35,914 bases of DNA, from the IMG/VR virus record IMGVR_UViG_3300025131_007717, positions 1 through 35,914 of that record; one strand, written 5' to 3'. Source of the DNA: a virus. The first letter of the stretch is position 1. The number at the start of each line of letters is the position of its first letter. Positions 1 through 7,977 of this stretch are shown piece after piece. The notes beneath the pieces were generated by a model. The model made no database searches. It was not told the origin of the DNA and worked only from the letters and a program-made list of their open reading frames with translations. Made by a program: the position numbers and the translations under genes.

Positions 1-764
1 ATAAGAACTTTTACTAAATCAGCTCTCATTTCTTTAGCATATTTTTCACCGACATCTTTTTTCAATGACCTATACCATGCAACTATATCTCTTTCTAAGT
101 CTGTAGAGTTTGGGTACATTTTACTAATGTTATACTTAGCTTCATTTAATTCTTCGGTTAACATAGGTTCAGCTATTTCTCTAATCATTTTTCTAAAGAG
201 AATTTCTGATTTATTCATTTTACTCTCCTTGAGTTTCTTTATTTCAGAGTCTATTAATTTTGCCTTTCCGGTTTTTTGTATAGCCATATCTAATTGATCT
301 GCTATTGATGGTGCAAGCCAAGGGCCTTTTTGAGGATGACCTGAGAAAGTTACAGTATCACCTTTATTACTAGCTACTATATTTATAGTTTTATTTCCCC
401 TTTTGAATTTTTTGTATGCATTGTAAACTGCTTGCTGATCCGTTACTTTATATGTAAGAGATTTATATAAAAATCCTTTTTTAACAAAGTCCTCTTCTAT
501 TTTATTAGACTCGTCAACTCCTTTTAATAAGTTACGGTCATTATCTTTTTCAGCTTTTAATACATCTTTTGACAATTTATTAGTCATATTAACAGAACTA
601 GCAACTTTTTTTGCTAATTTTTTTAAGTCATATAACCCGAAAGTGGATTTTACTGGTATAGCTTTCATTAAGCTATTGTTTTTTTTAAAATAAACTTGAG
701 AGCTTTTTAGCTCTACTGAATAGGGTCCAAAGTCTATTTTATATTCATTTGGTGCTTCTTGCAT
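1..764 (-). CDS. Unknown protein, 3' end cut by the window edge
   Basis: An open frame of 254 codons runs from an ATG at 764 to the window edge with no stop, so the C-terminus is missing. The start is supported by AAGAGG about 8 nt upstream. The product is lysine-rich and hydrophilic, with no signal peptide or membrane segment; I recognise no domain. At 218 an in-frame ATG (Met183) follows AAGGAG at ideal spacing and opens a segment beginning MNKSEILFRKMIREIAEP, a type of N-terminus I associate with separate small proteins of marine phages. The gene may therefore be a fusion or have an internal start giving a second shorter product. A (G)ATATTTATT element at 806-814 lies 41 nt upstream of the start. 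A virion or assembly role is possible but not shown. Confidence 0.75.
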   Translation of the reverse strand, partial: MQEAPNEYKIDFGPYSVELKSSQVYFKKNNSLMKAIPVKSTFGLYDLKKLAKKVASSVNMTNKLSKDVLKAEKDNDRNLLKGVDESNKIEEDFVKKGFLYKSLTYKVTDQQAVYNAYKKFKRGNKTINIVASNKGDTVTFSGHPQKGPWLAPSIADQLDMAIQKTGKAKLIDSEIKKLKESKMNKSEILFRKMIREIAEPMLTEELNEAKYNISKMYPNSTDLERDIVAWYRSLKKDVGEKYAKEMRADLVKVL

Positions 765-805
765 AGGAATATTCCTCTTATCTATTACTGAATAATTATT
801 CTTTA

Positions 806-830
806 ATAAATATCAAATACTCAAGCTAAA
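806..830 (-). promoter_or_regulatory. Candidate late promoter element (GATATTTAT with TTTAGCTT box)
   Basis: Read on the minus strand, TTTAGCTT is followed 8 nt later by GATATTTATTAA, in the gap after the 86-residue gene and 41 nt before the start at 764. It matches the element at 33177-33201 at about 21 of 25 positions. Shared sequence in two unrelated gaps with the same orientation suggests a promoter, but no transcript data are available. Confidence 0.45.
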
Positions 831-833
831 TTG

Positions 834-1094
834 CTACTTTTTAGGCTTAGTATACTTGAACTTCTTACTCAATAGCTCTTTTGCTTCAACTTCAGCATCA
901 TGATGAGACTTATAAGGCCCTCCGATCTTATTTTTACCATGGTATAACAAAATTTCTACAGAGCCTCCTATTATTTCATACTCTCCTTTGAAATTCTTTT
1001 TACGTTTTGGTTGAGTTATTTTTTGTCGTATATCAAAATATCCAACTTTTCTAACGTATCTTCCTAATTTAACTGCCTTTGGGGGGTTTGCCAT
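834..1094 (-). CDS. Small basic protein of unknown function
   Basis: An 86-residue, strongly basic protein (many Lys/Arg, ending in a Lys-rich tail) with no cysteine motif, signal peptide or membrane segment. The start at 1094 is preceded by AAAGGA about 7 nt upstream. I do not recognise the family. A segment around residues 43-70 (GGSVEILLYHG, then GGPYKSHHDAEVEAKELL) looks like a compact alpha/beta fold. It follows the 81-residue unknown gene and precedes the left-edge gene, so it probably belongs to the phage core rather than to the glycan cluster. The basic charge would allow nucleic-acid binding, but nothing specific shows it. Confidence 0.7.
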   Translation of the reverse strand: MANPPKAVKLGRYVRKVGYFDIRQKITQPKRKKNFKGEYEIIGGSVEILLYHGKNKIGGPYKSHHDAEVEAKELLSKKFKYTKPKK

Positions 1095-1109
1095 AATTTA
1101 TCCTTTTAT

Positions 1110-1118
1110 ATAAATATA
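1110..1118 (-). promoter_or_regulatory. ATATTTATA-type element upstream of the 86-residue gene
   Basis: Minus-strand TATATTTATA lies 15 nt before the start codon of the 86-residue gene, in a 34-nt gap. It shares the ATATTTAT core of the elements at 806, 18347, 25092, 30700 and 33177 but lacks the leading G, and local sequence is very AT-rich, so this is a weak member of the group. Confidence 0.25.
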
Positions 1119-1128
1119 TATTCTACCT

Positions 1129-1374
1129 CTATTGAGAAGTTCTTATTTGCAATTTTTGTATTTCTTCCAGGAATTCTAATACTTCATAGTCCTTTCCTTT
1201 GTCATTTTTTATCTTTACTAGTGGTAATACCTCTGGAGTTTTGTCAACCATCCACATTAGTTTTTTTAAACCCTCTCCGCCCCAGAATACTTTGAAGGAG
1301 CTTTCTCCTAATAAGTTACTTTCAAAAGTTACTTCTTTTTCTTTATCATCTGGGAACATTATAAAGTATTGCAT
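1129..1374 (-). CDS. Small acidic protein of unknown function
   Basis: An 81-residue soluble protein with many Glu and Lys residues and a cluster of aromatics in the middle (FKVFWGGEGL, then LMWMVDKTPE). Its start overlaps the end of the methyltransferase gene by 16 nt, which suggests translational coupling. No catalytic motif or cysteine pair is visible and I do not recognise the family. It is the last gene before a short gap and may be a phage protein unrelated to sugar metabolism. Confidence 0.65.
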   Translation of the reverse strand: MQYFIMFPDDKEKEVTFESNLLGESSFKVFWGGEGLKKLMWMVDKTPEVLPLVKIKNDKGKDYEVLEFLEEIQKLQIRTSQ

Positions 1375-2039
1375 AATTTATTCTCAACTAGAACTTGCCC
1401 ACTTCCAGTATTATATTCTTTAATAATTTGTAAATTTGAATTTGATTTATTAGCAGCAGCTTCATTTTTAATTTTCGTATCTATCATCCTATTATATTCT
1501 ATAATATTCTTAACTCTTTCTATTGGTGCAGCATCTTTTTCTTCAAATTCTTTTGTAGTATTTAGAACAGCATTAACTGCGTTTTTATACTTAATTATAT
1601 TTTGAATATCTTTACTATGAGACCCATGAAAATAGTCGTCAAAAGTTAAATATCTAATATTCATTTCTATACATTTATTAACATCAATATTGACTCCTCT
1701 GATTGTGTGATCGCCATCAATAAAGCATAAGTCAAATTTATTATGCCAAAAAGAGCTTTGTATGTTTCTACTATCCATTTCAATATATTCAAACCTCCCG
1801 GGATATTTTTCTTTTATGTAACTGATAGAGTTTTGAACATCTTTATATGGTCTGATGTCTATACTTGTTACTAATGCTTTTGAATTTTGTAACCAATATA
1901 TTGAACTTGTACCCCTATTAAAACCTATTTCTAATATTCTTTTAGGATTTGTAATTGAGCAGATATCATTAATAGTATTAAAAGAATCCTCGTGTAGTTC
2001 ACCATTATCCCTTTCGAGCTCGCTTAAATTATTTTTCAT
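1359..2039 (-). CDS. Class I SAM-dependent methyltransferase (Methyltransf_24/CmcI-like)
   Basis: A 226-residue Rossmann-fold methyltransferase. Motif I is ILEIGFNRGTSS (residues about 35-46), which binds S-adenosylmethionine. An acidic residue follows at SIDI (about 59-62) and the typical FIDGDHT motif lies at about 106-112; this pattern is shared with CmcI-type and glycan O-methyltransferases. The start overlaps the preceding epimerase stop as ATGA, so the two are probably translated together. Being last in the sugar cluster, it probably methylates a sugar hydroxyl of the glycan built by its neighbours; the true acceptor cannot be read from sequence. A second, different methyltransferase lies at 7978-8544. 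Confidence 0.85.
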   Translation of the reverse strand: MKNNLSELERDNGELHEDSFNTINDICSITNPKRILEIGFNRGTSSIYWLQNSKALVTSIDIRPYKDVQNSISYIKEKYPGRFEYIEMDSRNIQSSFWHNKFDLCFIDGDHTIRGVNIDVNKCIEMNIRYLTFDDYFHGSHSKDIQNIIKYKNAVNAVLNTTKEFEEKDAAPIERVKNIIEYNRMIDTKIKNEAAANKSNSNLQIIKEYNTGSGQVLVENKLCNTL

Positions 2040-3043
2040 TTCTCAGTTTTCCAGTATTCGTAAATACCCTTATCCAATTCGTATTCTCCCCAAAAGAATC
2101 TTTTTCTTTTAGGTTGTGATAGGGCCCATTTCCACATTCTAGTTAAACCTTCTTCTAAGTCTATTTCATGTTTAAAATCTAATAATTTTTGGGATTTATC
2201 CCATGTCGACCAAGCATGTTTTACTTCATGCCGCGCTTCCAAGTAATTTTTAGTAAGGGGGGTGCCGGTTACACTTATCAATATATTACAAGCTTCATTA
2301 ATTGTATATTCTTTAATACCACCAAGGTTTATTATTTCACCTATACATGCTGGATTCTGAGATGCATTCCAAAATGGTACAATTGAATCATCAACATAAC
2401 TGAAGGCTCTTTTCTGTTCCCCATCTCCGAATATTGTTGGTTGCATATCATTCATAATCTGATACATCCAGATTCCTAATACATTTCTATACTTATCCCA
2501 TATATTTTGGTTTTGCCCATAGAAATTATGTGGTCTTACAATTGTATATTTCAACCCATGTTGTTGTAATGCTATTTTCAAATCTTGTTCTACAGAAAAT
2601 TTTGCTACACCATATGGATCTATAGGACATTGTTGTAAATCTTCTGAAAATGGTGGGTCGTATTTGTCCCCATAAACAGACATTGAACTTGCAAATACAA
2701 ATCTTTGTATATCATATTTTATACTACAAGTTATTAAATTTATAGAAGATATTAAATTATTTTCATAATTATACTTTCTAATAAATGGGCTTAACCCCTC
2801 TGCTGCATAAGCTGCATAATGATATACAATTTCTGGTTTATGTTGTTTAAATAATCTATCTACCCTATCAAGTTCTTTTAAATCAAATTTATAAAATTTA
2901 ACCTTATTTGGAATATTTTCTATGTATCCTCCTGATAAGTCATCAACGCCAATTACTTTGTAATCTGTATTATTTATTATCCAGTCTGCAAGTCTTGAAC
3001 CAAGTAACCCAGCAACACCTGTTATCAATATCGTTTTATTCAT
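2036..3043 (-). CDS. NAD-dependent nucleotide-sugar epimerase (extended SDR, GalE-like)
   Basis: A 335-residue extended short-chain dehydrogenase. The N-terminal Rossmann motif is TGVAGLLG (G9, G12, G15), Asp34 after beta-2 is typical of NAD(H) binding, and the catalytic set is Ser119/Ser120 with Tyr144 and Lys148 (YGVAK). The C-terminal part has the substrate-domain pattern RAFSYVDD. Such enzymes epimerise UDP-hexoses at C4 or act as related dehydratases in the cytoplasm. Overlaps with the GT2 gene before it (8 nt) and the methyltransferase after it (ATGA) place it in one operon that makes and transfers an activated sugar. Exact sugar specificity is not predictable here. Confidence 0.88.
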   Translation of the reverse strand: MNKTILITGVAGLLGSRLADWIINNTDYKVIGVDDLSGGYIENIPNKVKFYKFDLKELDRVDRLFKQHKPEIVYHYAAYAAEGLSPFIRKYNYENNLISSINLITCSIKYDIQRFVFASSMSVYGDKYDPPFSEDLQQCPIDPYGVAKFSVEQDLKIALQQHGLKYTIVRPHNFYGQNQNIWDKYRNVLGIWMYQIMNDMQPTIFGDGEQKRAFSYVDDSIVPFWNASQNPACIGEIINLGGIKEYTINEACNILISVTGTPLTKNYLEARHEVKHAWSTWDKSQKLLDFKHEIDLEEGLTRMWKWALSQPKRKRFFWGEYELDKGIYEYWKTEK

Positions 3044-3851
3044 ATTTTATACCTCTTATAATTTTACCCTTTGGAGAATGAGATAAATCTTTATTTAATA
3101 TCATATCAAATCCCCACTTGTATTTGTATAGCCCATATGCTTCTACTTCTGATTCTTTGAATCTTTGCCCCTCTTTACTATTTTTAGTTGATACTGACCC
3201 AAAGTGATAAAAGTTTAATTTTCTAGAACGTAGAGTTTTCATCCCAGCTAATTCGCATTTTAAAAAGAAGTCCCAATCACAAATAAATGGAGAAGGGTAT
3301 AAGTCGTCAAATCCCCCAACCATCATATATTTTTTCTTAGATAAAAATAGGGGAAATATACCACCATCATCTGTAAGTTTATCTTCTCTTAGTGTTTTTT
3401 CATTATGCATAAAATCATCTAGATCAAAATCTTCAGGGGGGCCAAAATCTTTAACTACAAAATTAAATATACCTTTAGTTTTTTCAATTTGATTTGGAGT
3501 TATAATTAAATTTTCATCATAATCCTCAAGTAATATTTTATCCCAACTCATTGGAAATACATTGTCATCATTTACTATTAGTAGTTTTTCATTCTCTGCA
3601 TGCCATATACCTATATTCAATGAATGTTGCATTCCACTATTTTCATTAGAAGATATAAAGTTTACATCATTTTTATATTTTTCAATTATACTTGAACTTT
3701 CTTCAACGAAACCATCTATTATACAAATAACTTCGTTGGTATTCTCTTGACCTCTAAGCAAAGACTCTAAACATATATCTAGGCACTTGGGATTTCTATA
3801 AGAAGGAACTATTACAGATATCATCTTATCAGTTTCTATTCTTTTTTCCAT
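3036..3851 (-). CDS. Family 2 glycosyltransferase
   Basis: A 271-residue GT-A fold glycosyltransferase. The N-terminus ISVIVPSYRNP (residues 11-21) and the D-x-D equivalent VNDDN (93-97), which binds metal and nucleotide sugar, are typical of GT2. A later segment with a DWDFF motif (about residues 200-204) resembles the acceptor-site ED/WD region of the family. No membrane segment is present, so the enzyme is probably cytoplasmic or peripheral. The start shares one base with the previous stop (TAATG) and the end overlaps the epimerase by 8 nt. It probably adds one sugar to the glycan made by this cluster. Confidence 0.88.
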   Translation of the reverse strand: MEKRIETDKMISVIVPSYRNPKCLDICLESLLRGQENTNEVICIIDGFVEESSSIIEKYKNDVNFISSNENSGMQHSLNIGIWHAENEKLLIVNDDNVFPMSWDKILLEDYDENLIITPNQIEKTKGIFNFVVKDFGPPEDFDLDDFMHNEKTLREDKLTDDGGIFPLFLSKKKYMMVGGFDDLYPSPFICDWDFFLKCELAGMKTLRSRKLNFYHFGSVSTKNSKEGQRFKESEVEAYGLYKYKWGFDMILNKDLSHSPKGKIIRGIKYE

Positions 3852-4798
3852 TATAATGTACCACTATATATTTCAATAGATTTTTCCAACCCTTCATGCA
3901 GGTTTGTTTTCGGCTTCCATCCTGTATACTTCTTTATTTTACCAGAATCTAGATACTGATGGTTTATTTCTGGAAAATCTTTTTCTATATAATTTACCGA
4001 TAATGAGTTATCTATTTTTTCTAGTATCATATTTACTAGATCTCCTATAGAGATTATTTCTCCACTACCCATATTAAATCCATAACCAGCAGTTGTGGCT
4101 ATATTTTTAACTAGTGATAAATATCCGTCAACTGCATCTTCTATGTATAAGAATTCTCGGGTTGATTCCTCGCTGCCCTTCCATATCATAGGAGATTCAC
4201 CTTTTAATGCTAATTGAATAGTATTTGGTATTATTCTTGACATATTCATATCGCCACCACCATATAAATTAGAACATCTTGTTACAACTACTGGTAAATC
4301 GTAATTATAGAAATAGGACCTTGCAATTAAATCTGTACAAGATTTTGATACTTCATAGATCCCTCTACCATTCATAGGTGTAGATTCTACATAAGGAACT
4401 TCTCCCTTACCATAGGCTTTATCAGAGCTACTAACAGCAATTGCCTTTACATTTCCATATAATCTTGCAGCTTCTAAGATATTTATTGTACCAGCTATAT
4501 TTGTTTCAAATGCTAACTTTGGATTTGGTTGACATTTTTTAACTTCTGATAATGCTCCTAGATGATATACTGTGTCGAATTCATATTCATTAAACAATAG
4601 TTTTATAAATTCAAAATCTCTTATATCTCCCTTAACCAAATTAATCTTTTTCATATCAATATCTAAAAATTTTAAAGTGGTTTTTTGTTTGATATCTAAT
4701 GTAACAATTGTTACACTATCTGCTGATTCAACCAGGCGTTTTGCTATATAAGCACCTAGAAAACCAGTTCCTCCTGTTATTAGTATATTCTTGTTCAT
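3851..4798 (-). CDS. Nucleotide-sugar 4,6-dehydratase/epimerase (extended SDR, CDP-glucose dehydratase-like)
   Basis: A 315-residue extended SDR. GGTGFLG (G9, G12, G15) binds NAD(P), and the active site is Ser124/Ser125, Asp126-Lys127, Tyr148 and Lys152 (YEVSK). The SSDKAYG string resembles the S/T-DK-x-Y motif of CDP-glucose 4,6-dehydratases, where Asp-Lys replaces the simple Ser-Val of epimerases. A 4-keto-6-deoxy product would be the substrate for the DegT-type aminotransferase in this cluster (8746-9918). It overlaps the upstream glycosyltransferase-like gene by 4 nt and is joined to the GT2 by TAATG. The dehydratase assignment is less certain than the SDR assignment. Confidence 0.85.
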   Translation of the reverse strand: MNKNILITGGTGFLGAYIAKRLVESADSVTIVTLDIKQKTTLKFLDIDMKKINLVKGDIRDFEFIKLLFNEYEFDTVYHLGALSEVKKCQPNPKLAFETNIAGTINILEAARLYGNVKAIAVSSSDKAYGKGEVPYVESTPMNGRGIYEVSKSCTDLIARSYFYNYDLPVVVTRCSNLYGGGDMNMSRIIPNTIQLALKGESPMIWKGSEESTREFLYIEDAVDGYLSLVKNIATTAGYGFNMGSGEIISIGDLVNMILEKIDNSLSVNYIEKDFPEINHQYLDSGKIKKYTGWKPKTNLHEGLEKSIEIYSGTL

Positions 4799-5487
4799 AT
4801 TTTACTCCAATTTATTAAAGGCGATAGAAATTGTTTCTCGCTATGTGTACTATATCCAGGGACACAAGATATCAAGTTAGAACCTGAATTCCATAATTCA
4901 ATGAATTTTGAATGATCATAAGCTCCTACTGCATTTTCTCGTTGGCAATACTTAGTATGTATTTTCCAATGCTTCTTAAAAGTAGCCCATTTTCCCGAAT
5001 AAGTATTGCATGTAGAAGGCGTTGTTCTCCAGTGTGTTGATTTAGTATATACTAATTTAGATTGCAATTGTTCATATGCAGGATGATTATACTTATCCAA
5101 ATGATCATATAAAGTAACATAGTCAACATCAATACTTGAAAAAGCCTCCAATAATATATCTGCCCAACCATCTCTATGTAGATAATCATCTTCTACTAAA
5201 TAAACTATATCATTATCTTTTAAATTTGCTTTTTCAATAGCATCTAAACAATGCTTAAAACTTGCAAAGTCTGAACCACCTGTGAATTCTATTACTTTAT
5301 CTTCTTTGTCAAATTCGAAATGATGATTATTTATTGTACCATCTAACATTATAGTTAAATCTATATCTGCTTTCTTAATTGAACGGTAGCATTTCTCATA
5401 CGAGAACCAATCTGGTCTTGTATCAAGATGCTTTTCACGTGTATTTGCTCCGTTCCATTGTCTTAAAAATACTTTAATTTTAGACAT
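4795..5487 (-). CDS. GT-A-like glycosyltransferase with an EDDY motif
   Basis: A 230-residue protein. I chose the ATG at 5487 over the in-frame ATG at 5577: it has GGGAGGAG 8 nt upstream, and the longer version would run through 90 nt of the preceding gene. VYLVEDDYLHRDGW (residues 95-108) carries a D-x-D-like metal/nucleotide-sugar motif after a hydrophobic strand, as in GT-A enzymes. I cannot assign a CAZy family. The start overlaps the GT9-like stop by 8 nt and the end overlaps the dehydratase by 4 nt. A protein with the same FIEDDY context lies at 7076-7975, suggesting two related transferases in one cluster. Confidence 0.75.
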   Translation of the reverse strand: MSKIKVFLRQWNGANTREKHLDTRPDWFSYEKCYRSIKKADIDLTIMLDGTINNHHFEFDKEDKVIEFTGGSDFASFKHCLDAIEKANLKDNDIVYLVEDDYLHRDGWADILLEAFSSIDVDYVTLYDHLDKYNHPAYEQLQSKLVYTKSTHWRTTPSTCNTYSGKWATFKKHWKIHTKYCQRENAVGAYDHSKFIELWNSGSNLISCVPGYSTHSEKQFLSPLINWSKI

Positions 5488-6385
5488 ATTGTATTCTCCT
5501 CCCGTAATTTTCGCCGTGTAAACCTGGCATTGTATATGATGTACATATAATTTCTGTTTTACTGGATATCGTATCATATATACTACTTTGATACCCCAAA
5601 TTTATTTTAGCCTTCTCTCTTATATAGCATTGCATTCTTATAGATAGATCAGTATCCTTAAAGTCTAATACAACATTCATATAATCAAATGGCGTTTCCT
5701 TAATATCAATACCAGAATAAAAACAGAATTTCAAGTGTTTATACTTTTTTAATACTTCATGCGTTTTTTCATCTATCTTCCCACCATAAAATTCACCTTT
5801 AGCTAATTCAGACGTAGATAGTATTAACCCTCCAAAATCTTCATCTCCAAAGTAGTCTTTTATAATCTTATCTCCAAGTTCCTTTTCCTCTTCTGAATAG
5901 TATAACTCGGGGTTTACATCTTTTATATCTTCATCATCTAACTGCCAAAATCTTAAAATCTGTTCTACCATAGGTTCATCTTCGTTATCTTTATCCCAAA
6001 TTCTATAGTGATCATGATATATCTCTCCATCAAAAGAATCTATGGTTCCATCTACATATGGATTATTTGCAAAAACCAATTCAGCACTTTTAGCTGGTTC
6101 CGGCCAATGTTTCCAGCCCTCTATATCATCTCCCCAAGTTTCACTTATAAGTTTCTCTGATGGTATGTATATTTTTGAATTTGGATACTTTTTCTTCAAT
6201 AGTCTTGGCATTGCTGAAATTATACTCCAGTCACCAAAACCGTGGCATAGTCTAAGTATAACAAATTTTCCAGCTTCTAAATATTCGTCTGGTATTCTAT
6301 ATCCATCATCTTTTTCGAATCCAAGCTTGTTCACCTCACCAGCCCAGGTTATTTTATTATCAATTAATCTCATAAATATAGGCAT
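5480..6385 (-). CDS. GT9-like (heptosyltransferase-type GT-B) protein
   Basis: A 301-residue protein. The N-terminal part FVILRLCHGFGDWSIISAMPRLLKKKYP (from residue 41) has the phosphate/acceptor-loop pattern of GT9 heptosyltransferase-like proteins (hydrophobic strand, GxGD, then A-x-PxLKKKYP). The middle is unusually acidic. The C-terminal domain, with NLGYQSS and a late Gly-rich end, is compatible with a GT-B nucleotide-sugar site but weak, so function is less certain than fold. The start at 6385 has AGAAGGG about 6 nt upstream and lies 19 nt after a copy of the shared promoter (6405-6436). It is the first gene of the last cluster transcript. Confidence 0.65.
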   Translation of the reverse strand: MPIFMRLIDNKITWAGEVNKLGFEKDDGYRIPDEYLEAGKFVILRLCHGFGDWSIISAMPRLLKKKYPNSKIYIPSEKLISETWGDDIEGWKHWPEPAKSAELVFANNPYVDGTIDSFDGEIYHDHYRIWDKDNEDEPMVEQILRFWQLDDEDIKDVNPELYYSEEEKELGDKIIKDYFGDEDFGGLILSTSELAKGEFYGGKIDEKTHEVLKKYKHLKFCFYSGIDIKETPFDYMNVVLDFKDTDLSIRMQCYIREKAKINLGYQSSIYDTISSKTEIICTSYTMPGLHGENYGRRIQYV

Positions 6386-6404
6386 AGATTCCCTTCTTTT
6401 AATA

Positions 6405-6436
6405 CTAATATAGTAATTTTTTTTGACTTATCCAAA
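6405..6436 (-). promoter_or_regulatory. Shared phage promoter (GATAAGTC-N12-TATATTAG), copy 1
   Basis: On the minus strand TTTGGATAAGTC is followed after exactly 12 nt by TATATTAG, and the start codon of the GT9-like gene comes 19 nt later, after an AGAAGGG ribosome site. The element starts 4 nt after the sulfotransferase-like stop codon. It is one of six copies with identical spacing in this window. It would give the distal half of the glycan cluster its own transcript. Confidence 0.82.
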
Positions 6437-6440
6437 TTAA

Positions 6441-7076
6441 TTAAACATTTTCTCTATTTCTGTATAAATTTAAATCTACTATATTTGAAGTATCTAATGG
6501 AGCGTTTTCTCCACAAAAAGAAAATATAGTATTCATTGTATTATTATTTGAATAAATTATATCTCTATGATTAATGGAAAGACACTCACTATTATTATAT
6601 TGATGGGTTTTGTCATATATTCTTTCACCTATCTCATTAGGAATATTTTGAGCAGATGATAATGAATTACAACATTCAATTTTATCTCTAGTACAGAAAA
6701 TAAAATAATACTGATGTAAATCAGAGCATATCTCTTTTAAGAAAGATTGGAAAAAGGTTAGTCTAGGATCTTTAATTAATATTTTTTCACTGCTAAATTC
6801 TTTTTGGATAAGTTTTCTGTAATTTATTAAATGATCTTGATTATATTCAAATTTGTTTTTTGGTAAGTGATGCCATGAACACTCATTGTATTCTAACAAT
6901 TTATCATGAAAATTAGTAAATGAATCATTTTCGAAATAACCTTTAGGATTTTGCCAATTTTTATCTTGGTTTTTGGTTTTTCCTATATCCCACCCATTTT
7001 CTACTAAACAATTTGAAAGGAGAGAAGTCCCACAACGATGCATACCTATTAAAAATATAATTTTTGATTTACTCAT
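6441..7076 (-). CDS. Sulfotransferase-like P-loop protein
   Basis: A 211-residue protein beginning with a short strand and the P-loop GMHRCGTSLL (residues 11-20), the 5'-phosphosulfate loop pattern of sulfotransferase-family proteins (GxxRSGTS, here with Cys for Ser). LIKDPRLTFF (about 95-104) and CTRDKIECCNSL (about 116-127) match the KDPR and the 3'-phosphate-binding Arg/Ser parts of the family. The likely donor is PAPS and the likely acceptor a sugar of the cluster's glycan. It is shorter than most family members (250-300) and may be a minimal version. It is coupled to the upstream gene by TAATG and ends at the promoter at 6405. Confidence 0.78.
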   Translation of the reverse strand: MSKSKIIFLIGMHRCGTSLLSNCLVENGWDIGKTKNQDKNWQNPKGYFENDSFTNFHDKLLEYNECSWHHLPKNKFEYNQDHLINYRKLIQKEFSSEKILIKDPRLTFFQSFLKEICSDLHQYYFIFCTRDKIECCNSLSSAQNIPNEIGERIYDKTHQYNNSECLSINHRDIIYSNNNTMNTIFSFCGENAPLDTSNIVDLNLYRNRENV

Positions 7077-7975
7077 TACAAAAATTTATTTATTAATTTT
7101 CTATTAGACAATTGAATAGGAATTATTGGAGAATTATTAATATCTTCTTCAGTAAATTTATCTCTATATGAAGTAGAAGAATCATAAAATATTATTTGTC
7201 CTCCTAAATCGTACGTATACCCATCTGACCAATAGGGAAATTGCAACTTTTTTCCTTCTATTGGTCTTTTTAAGTAATGAGAATGTTCTATCCCAGACAA
7301 TGTAAATAAATGGGAAAATGTTAATTGATAATACCCCCCAATATAACTGTTCCATTGTCCGTTCCAATCAAACCCATTATCTATTTTGTTATCGATTTTA
7401 TCAAGCATTTCCCTAGGAGTTTTCTCAAAGTAAGGATTAGAGTATAATTTTTTTAGTGTTGTAGTACTTACAAATACCATCCCTTCAAAATGGATTGGAT
7501 ATCCTGCTTTTTCTTTATAATCTTTTGAACCTTCTACAACAGAACATAATACCCCAATGTTATTCTTAAAATCTTCTTGGTAAATATTTTGAAATATTGA
7601 ATCAAAATTATCCATACTAGCACAATAATCATCTTCTATAAAGCAATAATAATCAAATTCATCATTATAATACTCAAAAGCCTTTAGGAATTGCCCAGGA
7701 GAATATCCAAAATTTTCACATTCTTTAATTTCTATTTTACAATTTATTTTATTAACTATTTTGTTAATATCATAATAACTTCCCCAAGTGTTATCTGATT
7801 GAGGTTTCATTATAGTAATTTGTGATATGTTACTATCAATTTCAGCTAATTTATTCAAATGGTTTTTTAATATATCATTTGGAGATATAAGAAAGGCTTT
7901 ATTCTTTACCTTATGATCTCTTTTATTAGATGGAAATTTTCCATTAAATGTTGCTATTACATAATTAATTTTCAT
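7076..7975 (-). CDS. GT-A-like glycosyltransferase with an EDDY motif (second copy type)
   Basis: A 299-residue protein starting with a hydrophobic strand (INYVIATFNG). YYCFIEDDYCASMDNFD (residues 109-125) carries the acidic D-x-D-like metal-binding motif, and GYSPGQFLKAF just before it resembles the N/G-x-G...A-x-N helix of GT-A enzymes. The segment RPIEGKKLQFPYW (about 237-249) is of unknown role. No transmembrane segment. The EDDY context resembles the 230-residue protein at 4795-5487, though overall similarity is low by eye. It lies 2 nt after the methyltransferase stop and shares a TAATG junction with the sulfotransferase-like gene. Confidence 0.72.
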   Translation of the reverse strand: MKINYVIATFNGKFPSNKRDHKVKNKAFLISPNDILKNHLNKLAEIDSNISQITIMKPQSDNTWGSYYDINKIVNKINCKIEIKECENFGYSPGQFLKAFEYYNDEFDYYCFIEDDYCASMDNFDSIFQNIYQEDFKNNIGVLCSVVEGSKDYKEKAGYPIHFEGMVFVSTTTLKKLYSNPYFEKTPREMLDKIDNKIDNGFDWNGQWNSYIGGYYQLTFSHLFTLSGIEHSHYLKRPIEGKKLQFPYWSDGYTYDLGGQIIFYDSSTSYRDKFTEEDINNSPIIPIQLSNRKLINKFL

Positions 7976-7977
7976 AA

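Noticed and set aside
2930-2965. GATAAGTC on the plus strand as a reversed promoter copy
   Set aside because: It lies inside the epimerase gene and no TATATTAG follows at 12 nt.
5488-5577. Longer start for the 230-residue glycosyltransferase
   Set aside because: It would overlap the preceding gene by almost 100 nt, while the ATG at 5487 has GGGAGGAG at good spacing.
6042-6413. Plus-strand frame of 123 codons opposite the GT9-like gene
   Set aside because: Antisense shadow; no plausible start signal and no other plus-strand genes nearby.
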